Below are positions 1 to 10,405 of a DNA stretch of 64,000 nucleotides, piece by piece. The DNA is taken from assembly GCF_009905375.1 (NCBI RefSeq), contig NC_133650.1, positions 143,352,476 through 143,416,475 of the forward strand. Reading direction: 5' to 3'. Under the pieces are notes generated by a model. That model made no database searches and was not told where the DNA came from. It saw only the letters and a list, made by a program, of their open reading frames with translations. The stretch's first letter is position 1. Each line of letters starts with the position of its first letter. This stretch comes from Apium graveolens. Taxonomy: Eukaryota > Streptophyta > Magnoliopsida > Apiales > Apiaceae. Position numbers and translations under genes: made by a program.

Positions 1-126
1 ATCGAAATATATGTTTAGTGAATCATAAATAATTGTATAGATAAATAGGAGAAAGATGAATACATACAGCAGCGGAGATAGGCCTCATTTTTGTTCGCAA
101 CAAAATGGTAAGACCTTTTCTGTTCA

Positions 127-166
127 TGTAAATATATATATATATATATGTTGTGTGTATATATAG
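127..166. repeat. AT/TG microsatellite
   Basis: A run of about ten AT dinucleotides followed by a short TG-rich and TATATA tail. It explains the poly-Tyr/Ile peptide that would be read from this place on the minus strand. No other role is visible. Confidence 0.9.
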
Positions 167-571
167 ATTGGTAGAGCAGCAGCTGCGATGGGTGATCTTG
201 GGTTTCAATTTGGGAACAATTTAGCAGTTTGCAATTGTGTGTTTTTGGACAATGACTCGCGAGTCTTTCTTTGCCATTGCTTTTTCAAATTTCAGATAAA
301 CAAAACTTACAAAACACAGTTAATTTGGTCAAATGTGTTTTCGTCGCTCAAGTGAAAGGAAACTTGCAATTGGATTATAACTCAAAAATCTTTCATTTAC
401 GTCATTGTACTTTTATTAATATTTGTAGAGTTTATTGGCCGTTATCTTTCGTTAAAAAAATTGACAGAAAGATGAATAAGTTTGGTTATTTAACTTGAAT
501 AAATCCACCGTAACATGTATACTTAATTTAAGTGATGTTTCGATTACTCAACGGCTTGAAATAGGATAATG

Positions 572-893
572 GTTAAAAATACCCATTTTTAAGGTTAAAT
601 TTGCTCAAAATACCCATTTTCAAAAAATATACTGAAAATACCGTTTTAGTTACACATTTTGTAATTGGATAAGTGTAATACGCATTTGAGATTTGGGTAT
701 TACCATTGGGATACACATTTGAAAAATGCGTATCACAAAAAAAAAAAAAAACTGGATACCCATTTGACAAATGGGTATCTAGTACAAAACAGGATACCCA
801 AAAAGGAAATGAGTATCCAAACGGGTATTTTCAGCACTACACTACCAGAATGGGTATTTTTAGCATTTTGCCCAAAAAAATGTTATTTTTAAC
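572..893. mobile_element. MITE-like inverted-repeat element
   Basis: The left end starts GTTAAAAATACCCATT and the right end reads, on the opposite strand, GTTAAAAATAACATT followed by CTAAAAATACCCATT, so the ends are imperfect inverted repeats about 60-80 bases long. The motif ATACCCATTT and its complement AAATGGGTAT recur inside, with an A15 run in the middle. It is about 320 bp long and encodes nothing. This fits a small non-autonomous DNA transposon (MITE or foldback element). I could not define a clean target-site duplication, so the class is open. Confidence 0.5.
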
Positions 894-1369
894 ATTCATT
901 CCTTTAAATATGCAATTTGATCATCAAATACAAGAAATTTACTTTATGGTCATTGACCATTAAATCAATTAAAAATTGAAAATAAATCGGATAAAGAGTT
1001 ATTCTCCTATAACATCAAGTGTTCTTCTACGATAAATCTTTACAACAAATAAACACATTATATGCAATGATTTTACTCACAAAAAAATCATCCTTATTAA
1101 TATATTATCATTTTCTATATCTTTATGTCATTGTGAAAAATTGATAAGAGATTAAAAATGATTAAGTTTTGGTGGGTTAAATTATTGATGTTATGTGCGT
1201 GTATTTGTTGCGTCTATTTATAAGTTTCATAATTTTTTAAGAGAAAAAAGAGTTGTTTCTTTAAGTTAGATGACACAATTACAAGTTTTCAGTGATCAAA
1301 ACATCATTTACCCCTAGCTAATTTGGGTTCGAAAATGTTTGTTTTGCGGGAATATTGTCAAAACTAATT

Positions 1370-1600
1370 TTAAATCATCATCATTTTCAGCTTATTTTTT
1401 CTTGAGAAAATATCAAAAATATTACTTTTTCTCTATTTTTTTGTGATTTTATTATCTTCTAAAGATATTTACAAAAATACGGTGCACCAAGACCAACCAG
1501 ATATGAAACTAGTTACATCAATTTTTTGGTTATATTCGAGGTTAAATCTAGTTGTAGTCTTGCAAAAACTATCAAAGTTTGCATCTATTTGAATCAATTT
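1370..1600. repeat. diverged direct repeat, left copy
   Basis: Shares word order with about 31985-32205: TATCTTCT, ATATTT.CAAAA.TACG, AACTAGTTACAT, then a T run and GTTGAA-like or GAGGTTAAAT-like text. By eye the copies differ at many sites. With Element 1 removed, the two copies would lie about 0.4 kb apart in the same orientation. Confidence 0.45.
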
Positions 1601-1613
1601 GTAGAAAACCCGT

Positions 1614-2714
1614 TGTTATTCCCAGTGGACTAACAATGAGATTTAAAGAAGGGGGGTTGAATGTAAATCTCAAAACTTTTTCAAGTTTTGAGCAGTTTCT
1701 AAGGCTAAGTGTTTTTGAGAACAAGTGTGTGAATTGCTTGAAGCTAATACAGACAGATATATATTCAAACACAAATGTAAAGAACACAAAGAACTTAAAA
1801 ACTTTTCTGATGGATTTGTTGTTCCACCAGAGATGTGTTATTTCAGAAAATCTGTGATTCAAAGAATTAAATCACAGCTGCTTCCTAGTACAAACTAGAT
1901 GATTTTCTCTCTGGATATTTCTAAACAGCTCTGGAAAATTCATATCTAATTACTAGCTGCTACTTGGTTTATATATCACCAAGTTTACAAGTGAAGACAA
2001 AACTGTAAAATACAATTAAAAAGATTCTTCACATGTTTCTTCTTCACTTCTCTATCAAATGCAATTTAGGCTTGGCTGTAGATCTTTGAATACTTCCTTG
2101 TTTGCATCAGAATGGAAATGTTGTATTTTCTTGATTCCTCCTAGAGGCTTCCACATTCCAGTTTGTCTCTGTCAACCCATGTGCCTCTGTCAGCTTGTGA
2201 ATTGTCACTATCAACTGCTAATGAACTAAGCATCCGTTGAAGCTTTCATCCGTTGATGCCTTATCCGTTGAGGCTTTATCCGTTGAAGCTTTATCCGTTG
2301 ATGCATTATCAGTTGAAGTCTTTATCCATTGAAGCACTTATCCGTTGATGGATATTATCCGTTGAAGCATTAGAGACATCCGTTGAAGCTTTGTTTCTTA
2401 TCCGTTGAAGGTCTTCAATATCCGTTGATACTTCTTCACTTATACAAAGTTACAAGGCATGAAATATTTACAATTAGCCCTCCTATTTGCATATCCACTA
2501 GTAGTCAACATGACTAATAATTTTCTACAACATCTAAGAATTACAACTTGAATCCAGAGAATGAAATGTGCTACAATACTAAACTTATTGCTAAGTAAAG
2601 CTACTCCTTCAACGGATAACCAAGATGGTCTTATCCGTTGAGGCTACAAACACTAGATTTCTACTTAAGTGTTTTGTTTAACTTATCATCAAACTAATAC
2701 ACATATTCCTAACA
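1614..2714 (-). repeat. Element 1 3' LTR
   Basis: Ends are TGTTATTCCC and TCCTAACA on the plus strand. It is nearly identical to 30739-31840. U3 is the right-hand part, next to the polypurine tract, and holds the ATCCGTTGA motif array. A TATATAAA box lies at 1968-1975 on the minus strand. An antisense open frame in this LTR is present in both LTR copies but looks fortuitous. Confidence 0.95.
2230..2650. repeat. U3 array of the ATCCGTTGA motif
   Basis: About eleven exact ATCCGTTGA copies on the plus strand, one inverted copy (TCAACGGATA) near 2607, and variants such as ATCAGTTGA and ATCCATTGA. Ten lie within 2230-2440 at irregular spacing of about 12-30 bases. The flanks vary, so only the 9-10 base word is conserved. 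In the element's own orientation the array lies upstream of the TATA box at 1968-1975, where an enhancer would be. The reverse complement TCAACGGAT contains CAACGG, which fits the plant MYB core (YAACGG; MSA-like). That function is inference. Confidence 0.8.
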
Positions 2715-2728
2715 ATCTCCCCCTATTT
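2715..2728 (-). other. Element 1 polypurine tract
   Basis: Reads AAATAGGGGGAGAT on the minus strand and abuts the 3' LTR. This is the expected primer for plus-strand DNA synthesis. Further G-runs of the same type occur upstream in the third ORF (for example near 11985), as reported for Sireviruses. Confidence 0.9.
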
Positions 2729-4243
2729 ATGTCTACTAGAACTGTAGGCATAAATTTGGGTTTAGCTTGATGATAACAAAACACTTGACAAATATATAAA
2801 CTGTAATAAAGCAGAAATTCAAAAGTGCTACAAAAATGTGTATGCTGAGATGGAATTGAAGAATTACATTGTTTCCAAGGGTGCTCCTTTAGCCTGAGCA
2901 GATTAGTTTCTTTAATTTGATTCCTTGTTTTCTTTCCTAGCCTCCTGTCATTCTCCTCTATTTGAAGTTGAAGTTGTCTGAAGAATTCAGCTTCATCTTC
3001 TTCATTGATGTCCAACTTAGATTGCATATCCTTGAGAGTTTCATTACTGGCAATCTTGAGCTGATCTTCAATTCTGAAAAATCTTCTGACTCCATTGTTG
3101 TCTCTAAACTCCATCAACCAATGAGGTGATTTGTGAACTGTAATTCCTCTTTCTTGAATGAGTAATGTTCTAGGCAAGGCATTGGGCTCCCACCAAGTTT
3201 TTCTTATGTTGGCAATCTTGTTGAGAATCTCAGTCTTGGCAGTCCTGGTAAAACCAGAATCCCTTTGTATGGCTGAGTAGACTCTAACCAAGGTAGAGTA
3301 GCCTTCATTCAGAATCCTGTAGAGAGGCCAAGTTCTTTCCCCATCTCCTTTGTATTTGAACACTAGTCTTTCTGGTAGCTGTCTGTAGGCAGCTATTCCC
3401 CTTACTTCCTCCAGCTCATCCAGATAGAGTTCAATGTCTGAAAATTCTTTTATGTCACAGATGTGAACATAATCATCCTTAGAGGCTTGAGGCTTAGGCT
3501 TAGGCTTCTGTGTGAATTTGATTGAGGCTTTAGAGGGTGTTGATTTGATTCTTCTTTTCTGCTTCTTTGATGGTGGAGAAGAGGTTAAGAAGGTGGGCAA
3601 TTTGATGGTGTCCCAATCAATTGGTTCCTCCTTAGGAATGATTGTTTCACCATGAATGTTCATGAAGGGGTCAGGCACAATGGGTTCAGGAATAGAGGGT
3701 AGTGGTTTGGATTTTGATTGAGTTTCTTCAGTCTTATCTACCATCTTTCTCTTTGCATTGACCTTCTTTCTGTTCCCTTTCTGCCATTCTTCTCTTTCCT
3801 TACTTCTCTCTTCCATATCAGTATCAACCATGTCCCCCATAGCTTCATCTTCACTTTTGTCTTCAATTTCTTTTTGTTCTTCAGCCTGACTTGACTTTAG
3901 CTGTTTTTCAAGCTTTGCTTGTGCTCTTTTGTCAGCCTTTAGCTGTTTGGCTTCTTCCTTCAACCTTCTGGTTTCTTCCCTCTTGGCTATTGAGAATTTG
4001 GGATGTCCTTGCATCACACATATGCTCTTTCCCTCTCTGAAGATAATAGCCATGTTCCTCCTTACAGCCACATCCATGGTCTCTTTGAGCTTTGTGATAC
4101 TTCTACCCAAAAGCTTGTCCTCATCAGCCTTTGGAAGAGGAAAATCCACTTCTTTCAGAGGATTCTTTGTAGAGACCTTAATGGATCTGTTGTTGGGCTT
4201 GAGAACCATAGGTTTCAGATCCTTGGAAGAAGTCTCTCCAACC
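2729..4243 (-). pseudogene. Element 1 third ORF, C-terminal part
   Basis: Open on the minus strand from the Element A junction to beyond the polypurine tract. The frame joins exactly to 11698 when Element A and one TTATT copy are removed. It encodes a Lys/Glu-rich helical stretch (RLKEEAKQLKADKRAQ), a basic region with PPSKKQKRR that could act as a nuclear signal, and a conserved C-terminal domain of about 180 residues (from DYVHICDIKEF through ERLVFKYKG and PHWLMEFRDN to QIEENDRR). The same domain is in Element 5 (57690-59111). There is no signal peptide or membrane segment, so an envelope role is not supported. The natural stop is uncertain: this copy reads through the polypurine tract into the LTR and stops at 2689. 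Confidence 0.7.
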
Positions 4244-4248
4244 TTATT

Positions 4249-5540
4249 TGTTAGGTCCCAATGTGTTTGTAGAAGGGGGGTTGAATACAAACAGTACCAA
4301 ATAATCGAATAAATGCGGAATAAAAAATATGAAACAAAATTCAAGTTAAATAAAAATATTATTAAACTTGAAAGGTGTTACAACAACTGTATCGATTACA
4401 AGGTATTAATCTCAAATCAATTATCACAAATCTAGAATAAATTCGACATGAACTTTTTCTATTTTTGCAATAATTAGAATCAAATGCTAAACACGATTTG
4501 AGATTAAGTTCTAGGGATTTTGATCCGCTAGATTGTTACACAAGAACAAGATAAAGATTTCTATTTGATTGGATTTAACTTTACAATCTAGAAATTGATC
4601 TTAAAGTTTTGCAGAGAAGAATAAAATGTTTGCTGCGGCTGCTCTGTTCTTGTTTTTTGACTTGTATATTTGATGATAATGCTTTCTGCTGCTTCTGTTT
4701 CTTTTTAATTCATTCAACAGAATTGAATTGAACTGGAATGACAATCCTGAGCTCAGCAAGACTTTCGGTATGACAATCAAATGAACTAGCAAGACTATCA
4801 GAATGAACTAGCAAGACAATCCTCCTCCCAGTGTAACTTTCGGTGAGACTATTGTTTGTACTAGCATGACTTTCGGTATGACTATTGATTGTCATACCGA
4901 TTGTCATACTAGTACAATCAGTTTGACTTGCTGAATTTAAATGAATTTTAATCCAATTTAAATTCTGAAAATTCCTAAAATTAATTCAGAATTAATTAAT
5001 CAATTAATTCAATTAATAAATATATTATTCTTCGCAGATATAATTTATTTTTTAATTAAATTAGATGACTTAATTAATTAATAGAGAATTAATTCTAGTC
5101 TTCAACAGCACCCATCCTTCTGCAAATCTTCTGAAAATCACTGAAAATTATGAATCAATTCCACCACTTCAATGTTGACACTCGATGTACTGTCTGGTTC
5201 ATGAGTGACTAACTTCCGTGCCGTTTCTTCATGTCTTGACTTTGACACTTTGATTTTCTTCAGATTAAATCCTTGTAATTAATGATACTCTGACGAGATC
5301 TCTGTCACTTGATTAAATCCACGATCTTGATTTATATCACTGAGGCATGATCAACTTCTTGAACTTCATCCAGTGAATTAACTCCTCAAGTCTGTAGATG
5401 AACCTTGTTTCTGAATCCTTTGACAGATATTACTTTGCGAGATCTCTCTGACGGTCGATCCACTATTTACTTATTACATTCTTATTTGAGTTGAGTTGAA
5501 TCCTCGAATATACAAATAGGCCTATGACATATGACTTACA
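4249..5540 (-). repeat. Element A 3' LTR
   Basis: Starts TGTTAGGTCC and ends GACTTACA on the plus strand; partner at 10406-11697. U3 (right part) carries a repeat array at about 4735-4925 built from words such as GACTTTCGGTATGAC and ACTAGCAAGAC, unlike the motif of Element 1 but in a comparable place. Confidence 0.95.
4735..4925. repeat. Element A U3 short-motif array (3' LTR copy)
   Basis: Words ACTTTCGGTATGAC, CAAGACTATC/CAATC and ACTAGCA(A/T)GAC recur about eight times in 190 bases, some as inverted copies (GTCATACCGA). The same array is at about 10892-11082 in the other LTR. It lies within U3 like the arrays of Elements 1, 3 and 5, but the sequence is unrelated. Confidence 0.75.
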
Positions 5541-7870
5541 ATCTCCCCCTATTTGTTTGTTAGACAATAACACACAAATACCTAGAGGATAACTCAACTA
5601 ACAAATAAGAAAAAGATATAAATAGAAATGCAAAGTAAATAGTAGAAAAGTTCTGGACTAGATTTAACATTTTCCAGATTCCAAGTAGATGTTCCTCTAG
5701 ACTGAACATATCTTCAAGTAGTTCCATCTTCATTTGTACAACCACATTTCCTGTTGAGAAGCCCATATCTCTCTTGCTTCTCCCCCTATGAGAATCAACT
5801 GATTAAAGAAGATCACCTTCGTTTACCACCTCTCCCGTACAATAGGATCCGCAGATAAAAGCCAATGGTACTCCCCGTTTGAAAACAGCTTCTTCCCTTA
5901 CTAGAAAATCACCTTGTGTTTACCACCTCTCCCGTACAATAGGATCCGTAGTTACAAACAACAATGGTGTGGTGTAGTGTACATGTAGGATCTTTTTCTT
6001 CCTCCCTGCTATTTCTCCCCCTTAGTTGAGGAATCCTCCAAACTATTTCTTAAGCTTTTATCTCCCCCTTAAAGAAGGAATGTATGCCGTCGTCTGAAGG
6101 AGTTCTCATATTTCACTTGGTTGGAAAAGAAATAACAAGTAGTTTCTCTTTCTTCCTCACTGTGAGTGTGTGATCCTGTTTTAGTGTACCTCACATGTGT
6201 TTCACTCTTCTCTCCACTCGTGTTTACACTCATTCTCACAAGTGTATCACTCTTCTCTCATAGCTCCATAATCCAGCTGTACCTGCAAGGAAAATCGCCT
6301 TAGCCATCCTTAAGGAGGTCACAGGTGGTGCAATGGGAGTTCACAAATCCCCATCCTTGTTAAACTCGTCAGATGAATCTGAGTCATAATTTACAAGTTG
6401 CTAGTTTCCCTTTTTAGGGTTCCAGATTTGAATTCTGGGAAGGTAAACAATGATCCAAAGAATTTAGCATAAAGATCAAAGTTCCCTTCTAATGCCTGTG
6501 AAGACATTTCCTTGTGACTCATCAGGTAATATCTGAATCATTGTCAACAAGTTGCCGATCTGCGCCTATGTCAGATCCACTATCCGCAGATGCATCCAGG
6601 GGATTTAAGCCTGGGGAGGTAGACACTGACCACTGACATATGGCTTTTGGATCAGTATCCTCTCCTAACACCTGTAAAGGCAATTGGTCCACTAACGAAC
6701 CTTGAACAATCGAATCTGACCTTAAAATGGTCGAAACTCTTGTTTCCGTCAACTCATCCTTTGTGTGTGTAACCTCTCCTTGTGCATCAAGAATTGATTA
6801 TGTTTGAAGTGGTGACACTACATCGGATACCTTGGCCGACATGCAAAATTCAATAGACGCACCCTGTTGAGAGAATGAATCTAGTAACTGTTTTTGTGCC
6901 TTTTCAGCCATTACATCTTTTTGAGAAGATGTATGGGGGCTAGCAGTTGTCTCGGTTTAAATACTACTCATCTTTGTAGGAGACAGAGCTACTGGGTTGA
7001 CTTCAGAACCTTCCTTATCTGGTGCACTAAGGCACTATCTCCCTCACGCTCATCCATACTACATTTAGTGGTAAGAGAGTGTTGGTTGGTTCTGTTTTTG
7101 TGTTTGTCTTTACAGTCTGGGATAGACGTTGTGGGTTTTCAACCTCATGACTGTCAATGAAAGAAAGTCATTGGAGACTGAACCTGTATCACAGAACATA
7201 TGACAATAGAGAGATAAAATGATGTACAATAGTGATTTCAAAAGATTTTACATGAAATAAGAAATCACTAATGTATAAAGAAGTTTGATTTTGTTTTTTT
7301 TAATATGAATGAGTTTTTGATAAAACATTGATCACTTAGGGTAAAGTCTAAGTAATTCTCATTCATGTCAAAAGCTTACAAATATCTGCAACATAATGTT
7401 AACAACATATCATTGACCGATACTTGTCAAGTACTTTAGATACTAATTATTATGTTGCATAATCAATATACCACTGCACATATAAAACAATATGATTGTG
7501 CCTAGTGATAAGATAATTATTAATATGACGACTCTACTTATTCATATAAAACTGTAACTGCAGTTAGAGTGCCATACCATGTCCTTGACGATTGCTTGAG
7601 CAGTATACTAGTTCATACCAACCTGAAGTGAGATTGTGAAGAAGAGATTGCATAGTCCAATAGATCTGCAACTGTAAAGTCCATGAACTGTGGTGCACTG
7701 ACTTCCTCTTTTGACTCACCAAACAGGAGTACACTTGTACACATCTTACTAGAGTTCAATTCCAAGTGTAATGTTCAGCAGGTGCTTGATATGTCGTAAT
7801 ATTCCCAAGTCTCGTCACTGGTGCTATTTGTTGGATACTGCTTCCTGATAATAACCTAGCACAATATACA
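5541..7870 (-). other. Element A non-coding internal region
   Basis: About 2.3 kb with no reading frame that matches a retrotransposon domain. Its left end is the polypurine tract (minus-strand AGGGGGAGAT from 5541). Three further AGGGGGAGA-like tracts lie at about 5780-5790, 6013-6023 and 6061-6070. A near-duplicate text containing CACCTCTCCCGTACAATAGGATCCG occurs at 5826 and again at 5924, about 100 bp apart. It probably replaces the pol region lost from the ancestor. Confidence 0.7.
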
Positions 7871-7874
7871 AAAT

Positions 7875-8040
7875 TACAATGATAACATTCCTAGCTTGCA
7901 AACAGCCATATCCCTCAGATAAACCTTTGCTGTTATCTCCAAAGGTAACCAGGGGGCCAGATTTCTCAATCCACATTTGATAGCAGGGCTCTATCTCCGG
8001 TCATATGTCTTGATGATCCACTGTCAAGAATCCACACTAC
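7875..8040 (-). pseudogene. Element A protease remnant
   Basis: Just after gag the minus strand reads WILDSGSSRHMTG, the Copia aspartic protease active-site block. A stop follows within about 25 residues. A second block in another frame reads PLVTFGDNSKG and then YGCLQAR. Pol similarity ends there, so this marks where an ancestral pol was deleted. The catalytic Asp is present but the domain is incomplete and broken by a stop and a frameshift. Confidence 0.8.
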
Positions 8041-8077
8041 CGGTTACACATGTTTAATGCCCTGCACTACAAATGGA

Positions 8078-10309
8078 TTAGACCTTCTTCGGAACCCAAA
8101 CTTGGTTGGGCCCGACATACTTGTAGAACTGTCCTTTGTCAGGCAAAACAACATTTTTAATTTTAATTGCCTCAAATTTCTCAATGACTAAACATTTGAC
8201 CTTGTAAACAGCGTTAACAAATTTCTGTTTAAGCTTAGGCACAAATGTCTCCTTTCTAGCCTTAGAAGGACTAGCAGTCTTAGACCTATCATGCTTCTTG
8301 TTATTCACATGCTGACGAGGAGTAGTCTTATCATTAGAAATACGCTTACCATTAAAATAAGCATACATCATATTAAAAGCACAAGACATACAATTAGAAA
8401 CACCACATGCTTTATGAGAGTGATTAATAGTAGGCAATTTATGCATGGCAGACATGGCATTTTTGTTATCTAACTCATGTGTGTCTGAGTTAGTCTCAGT
8501 TGCTTTCACAACTTTGACTGGAACTTTCGACACACTTGACTTGGAAACAATCTTCTCATTAGCATGATCCTCAGCACGTATTTCTTCTTGAATAACAGAA
8601 GAGGTCACATCAAATGGTTCAACAATTGATGCTTTATAGAGGGGTTCATCAACACCCTTAAGCACATGTGGTACTTCCCTCCCTTTAGCACAGACATGAG
8701 GAGGGGAGTTTATGCCTAATTCTCCAATAACATCATTGTAATCATAACCTATTCCAGATGTTTGATTAACAGCTTGCTTACTGTAGAACTCTTTAGCCTT
8801 CGAACAAGAATTGAAGTAGGCTCTAACCTTAGTCTCAAGACCGGTGATCTTGTCTTTGAGAATAGTTTCGAGTTTTCTATAACAGTCAACTCTATTCTCT
8901 AGAAAAGATACTTGTTCTTTTAATTTATCTTGATTAATGTGCACAAGTCTTAATTCATTGACCTCTTTCTCAAGGTCTGTAATCTGTAAACTTAACAGTT
9001 CATTATCACGACGTGCACAATCTAAGTTACCTCTTAGATGATAAACCATTTCAGCATCAGAATGTTTTACCTCTATTCTTGACGATGAAGCTTTTCTATC
9101 AATAGCCATAAGAGCAAGATTTCCTTCATCTTCATCTTCACTGTCAGTATCATCCCAGCTTCTTCCCTTTGCCAGATAAGCCCTTTTAGAGTTCTTTCTT
9201 ACTTGCTTTGGCTTCCTACATTCTGTGGCAAAGTGTCCCAACTCATTGCAGTTATAGCATCTGATGGTGCTCCGATCAACCATCCCTGTTTTGTATACAC
9301 CACTGCTGGTGTTAGAGGATGAAGATCCACCTTTCTGGAATTTGTTGTAGTTGGACCTGTACTTAAGCTTGGGATTCCTCTTGAATCTGACATGGGAGAA
9401 TCTCTTGACAATTTGGGCCATTGACTCGTCTTCCAATTGCTCCAGCTCTTCCAAGGAATAAAAATCATCACTTGATTGATTTGTAGTAGGAGGATCATAT
9501 TCTGCTACTAACATATTTTCCTCAGCGTTGGAACACTGTACCATTCTCTCCAATTGTTGAGATTGCTGTTGTTGTTGACCTTCAGCTACAAGTGCAGTAG
9601 ATGTGCTGACCATTCTATCCTTCCCGTGGACTTCCTTCTGTTGAATCTGCTCCAACTCATAGGTTTTTAACACTCCATAGAGCCTGTCCAAAGAAATCTC
9701 ACTCAGATCTCTAGCTTCTCTAATGGCAGTGATTCTATGTTCAAGATGAGTTGGCAGTGTTAAAAGGAACTTTTTGTTGACCTCCCTGATTGAATAATAT
9801 TTCCCATTTATGTTCAGGTTATTGATCAACGCATTGTACCTCTCAAACACTTCAGTAATTCCTTCTCCTGGATTTGATTTAAAATATTCATACTCAGAGG
9901 TTAGGATCTCCAACTTGTTCTCCCTAACTTCCTCTGTGCCTTCATTAATCACCTCAATAGTTTCCCACATGTGTTTGGAATTTTTACAGTTCATCACATG
10001 TCTGTTCATCAAGGGATCAAGGGAATCAATTAATATTAATTGAAGGTTGGCATCCAAGGAGGCTTCTTCCTTCTCAGCAGGAGTAAAATCTTCAGGCTCT
10101 TTTGGATATGTTCTAGCTTTGGTAATCACAACATCATCTACTATCACCTCTGGTTCAATAACCATCGGAGTTTTTAGACCCTTCTTTAACAAGTTCAGAT
10201 ATTTGGGATTTGCAACTTGTAAAAATAATAGCATCTTCTTCTTCCACATGATATAATTTTCTTTATCAAATAGTGGAATTTTAACGGTTCCAACTTTTTG
10301 TGAAGTCAT
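8078..10309 (-). CDS. Element A Gag, uninterrupted
   Basis: Copia-type Gag of 743 residues, the only full-length intact retroelement ORF in the window. I prefer the start MTSQKVGTV at 10309 because the in-frame upstream ATG (10354) adds only a hydrophobic leader, and related Gag proteins start with this type of segment. The N-terminal part (about residues 1-230) is the retrotransposon Gag fold, with MWETIEVINEGTEEV and RLYGVLKTYELEQ. A Gln tract follows (GQQQQQSQQ), then one CCHC zinc knuckle (CYNCNELGHFATEC), an acidic stretch and a coiled coil with repeated Leu (LSLQITDLEKEVNEL). It ends VWVPKKV. It forms capsids that package element RNA. That it stays open while pol is gone suggests selection or recent origin, but I have no expression evidence. 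Confidence 0.88.
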   Translation of the reverse strand: MTSQKVGTVKIPLFDKENYIMWKKKMLLFLQVANPKYLNLLKKGLKTPMVIEPEVIVDDVVITKARTYPKEPEDFTPAEKEEASLDANLQLILIDSLDPLMNRHVMNCKNSKHMWETIEVINEGTEEVRENKLEILTSEYEYFKSNPGEGITEVFERYNALINNLNINGKYYSIREVNKKFLLTLPTHLEHRITAIREARDLSEISLDRLYGVLKTYELEQIQQKEVHGKDRMVSTSTALVAEGQQQQQSQQLERMVQCSNAEENMLVAEYDPPTTNQSSDDFYSLEELEQLEDESMAQIVKRFSHVRFKRNPKLKYRSNYNKFQKGGSSSSNTSSGVYKTGMVDRSTIRCYNCNELGHFATECRKPKQVRKNSKRAYLAKGRSWDDTDSEDEDEGNLALMAIDRKASSSRIEVKHSDAEMVYHLRGNLDCARRDNELLSLQITDLEKEVNELRLVHINQDKLKEQVSFLENRVDCYRKLETILKDKITGLETKVRAYFNSCSKAKEFYSKQAVNQTSGIGYDYNDVIGELGINSPPHVCAKGREVPHVLKGVDEPLYKASIVEPFDVTSSVIQEEIRAEDHANEKIVSKSSVSKVPVKVVKATETNSDTHELDNKNAMSAMHKLPTINHSHKACGVSNCMSCAFNMMYAYFNGKRISNDKTTPRQHVNNKKHDRSKTASPSKARKETFVPKLKQKFVNAVYKVKCLVIEKFEAIKIKNVVLPDKGQFYKYVGPNQVWVPKKV

Positions 10310-10390
10310 TATGAATTTTTGAATAAATAAAAATTCAAGGAGTTGAAAAATCACAAAAGTCTAGGATCTTGATTTGTTCGTTAATCAGAA

Positions 10391-10403
10391 GGCTCTGATA
10401 CCA
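10391..10403 (-). other. Element A primer binding site
   Basis: TGGTATCAGAGCC on the minus strand, two bases inside the 5' LTR. It is the standard plant Copia site complementary to the 3' end of initiator tRNA-Met. Confidence 0.92.
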
Positions 10404-10405
10404 AT

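Larger units (their letters stand above)
1..1613. other. gene-free AT-rich left flank
   Basis: No convincing gene. Open frames here are short, AT-driven and lack any recognisable domain. The stretch holds an AT microsatellite (127-166), a MITE-like inverted repeat (572-893) and, from about 1370 to 1600, a sequence resembling one on the far side of Element 1 (about 31985-32205). The last five bases, CCCGT, are the left target-site duplication of Element 1. Confidence 0.75.

Noticed and set aside
271..963. Short plus-strand open frames
   Set aside because: They overlap an AT-rich region and the MITE-like repeat, have repeat-driven composition and no domain.
1579..1857. Open frames on both strands at the Element 1 LTR start (also 30715-30987)
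   Set aside because: Present in both LTRs through duplication only; overlapping frames on both strands, and no start context or domain.
2230..2440. Regularly spaced repeats that could suggest a CRISPR-like array
   Set aside because: The repeat is 9-10 bases with irregular spacing, lies inside an LTR U3 of a plant element, and has no cas genes. It is a motif array.
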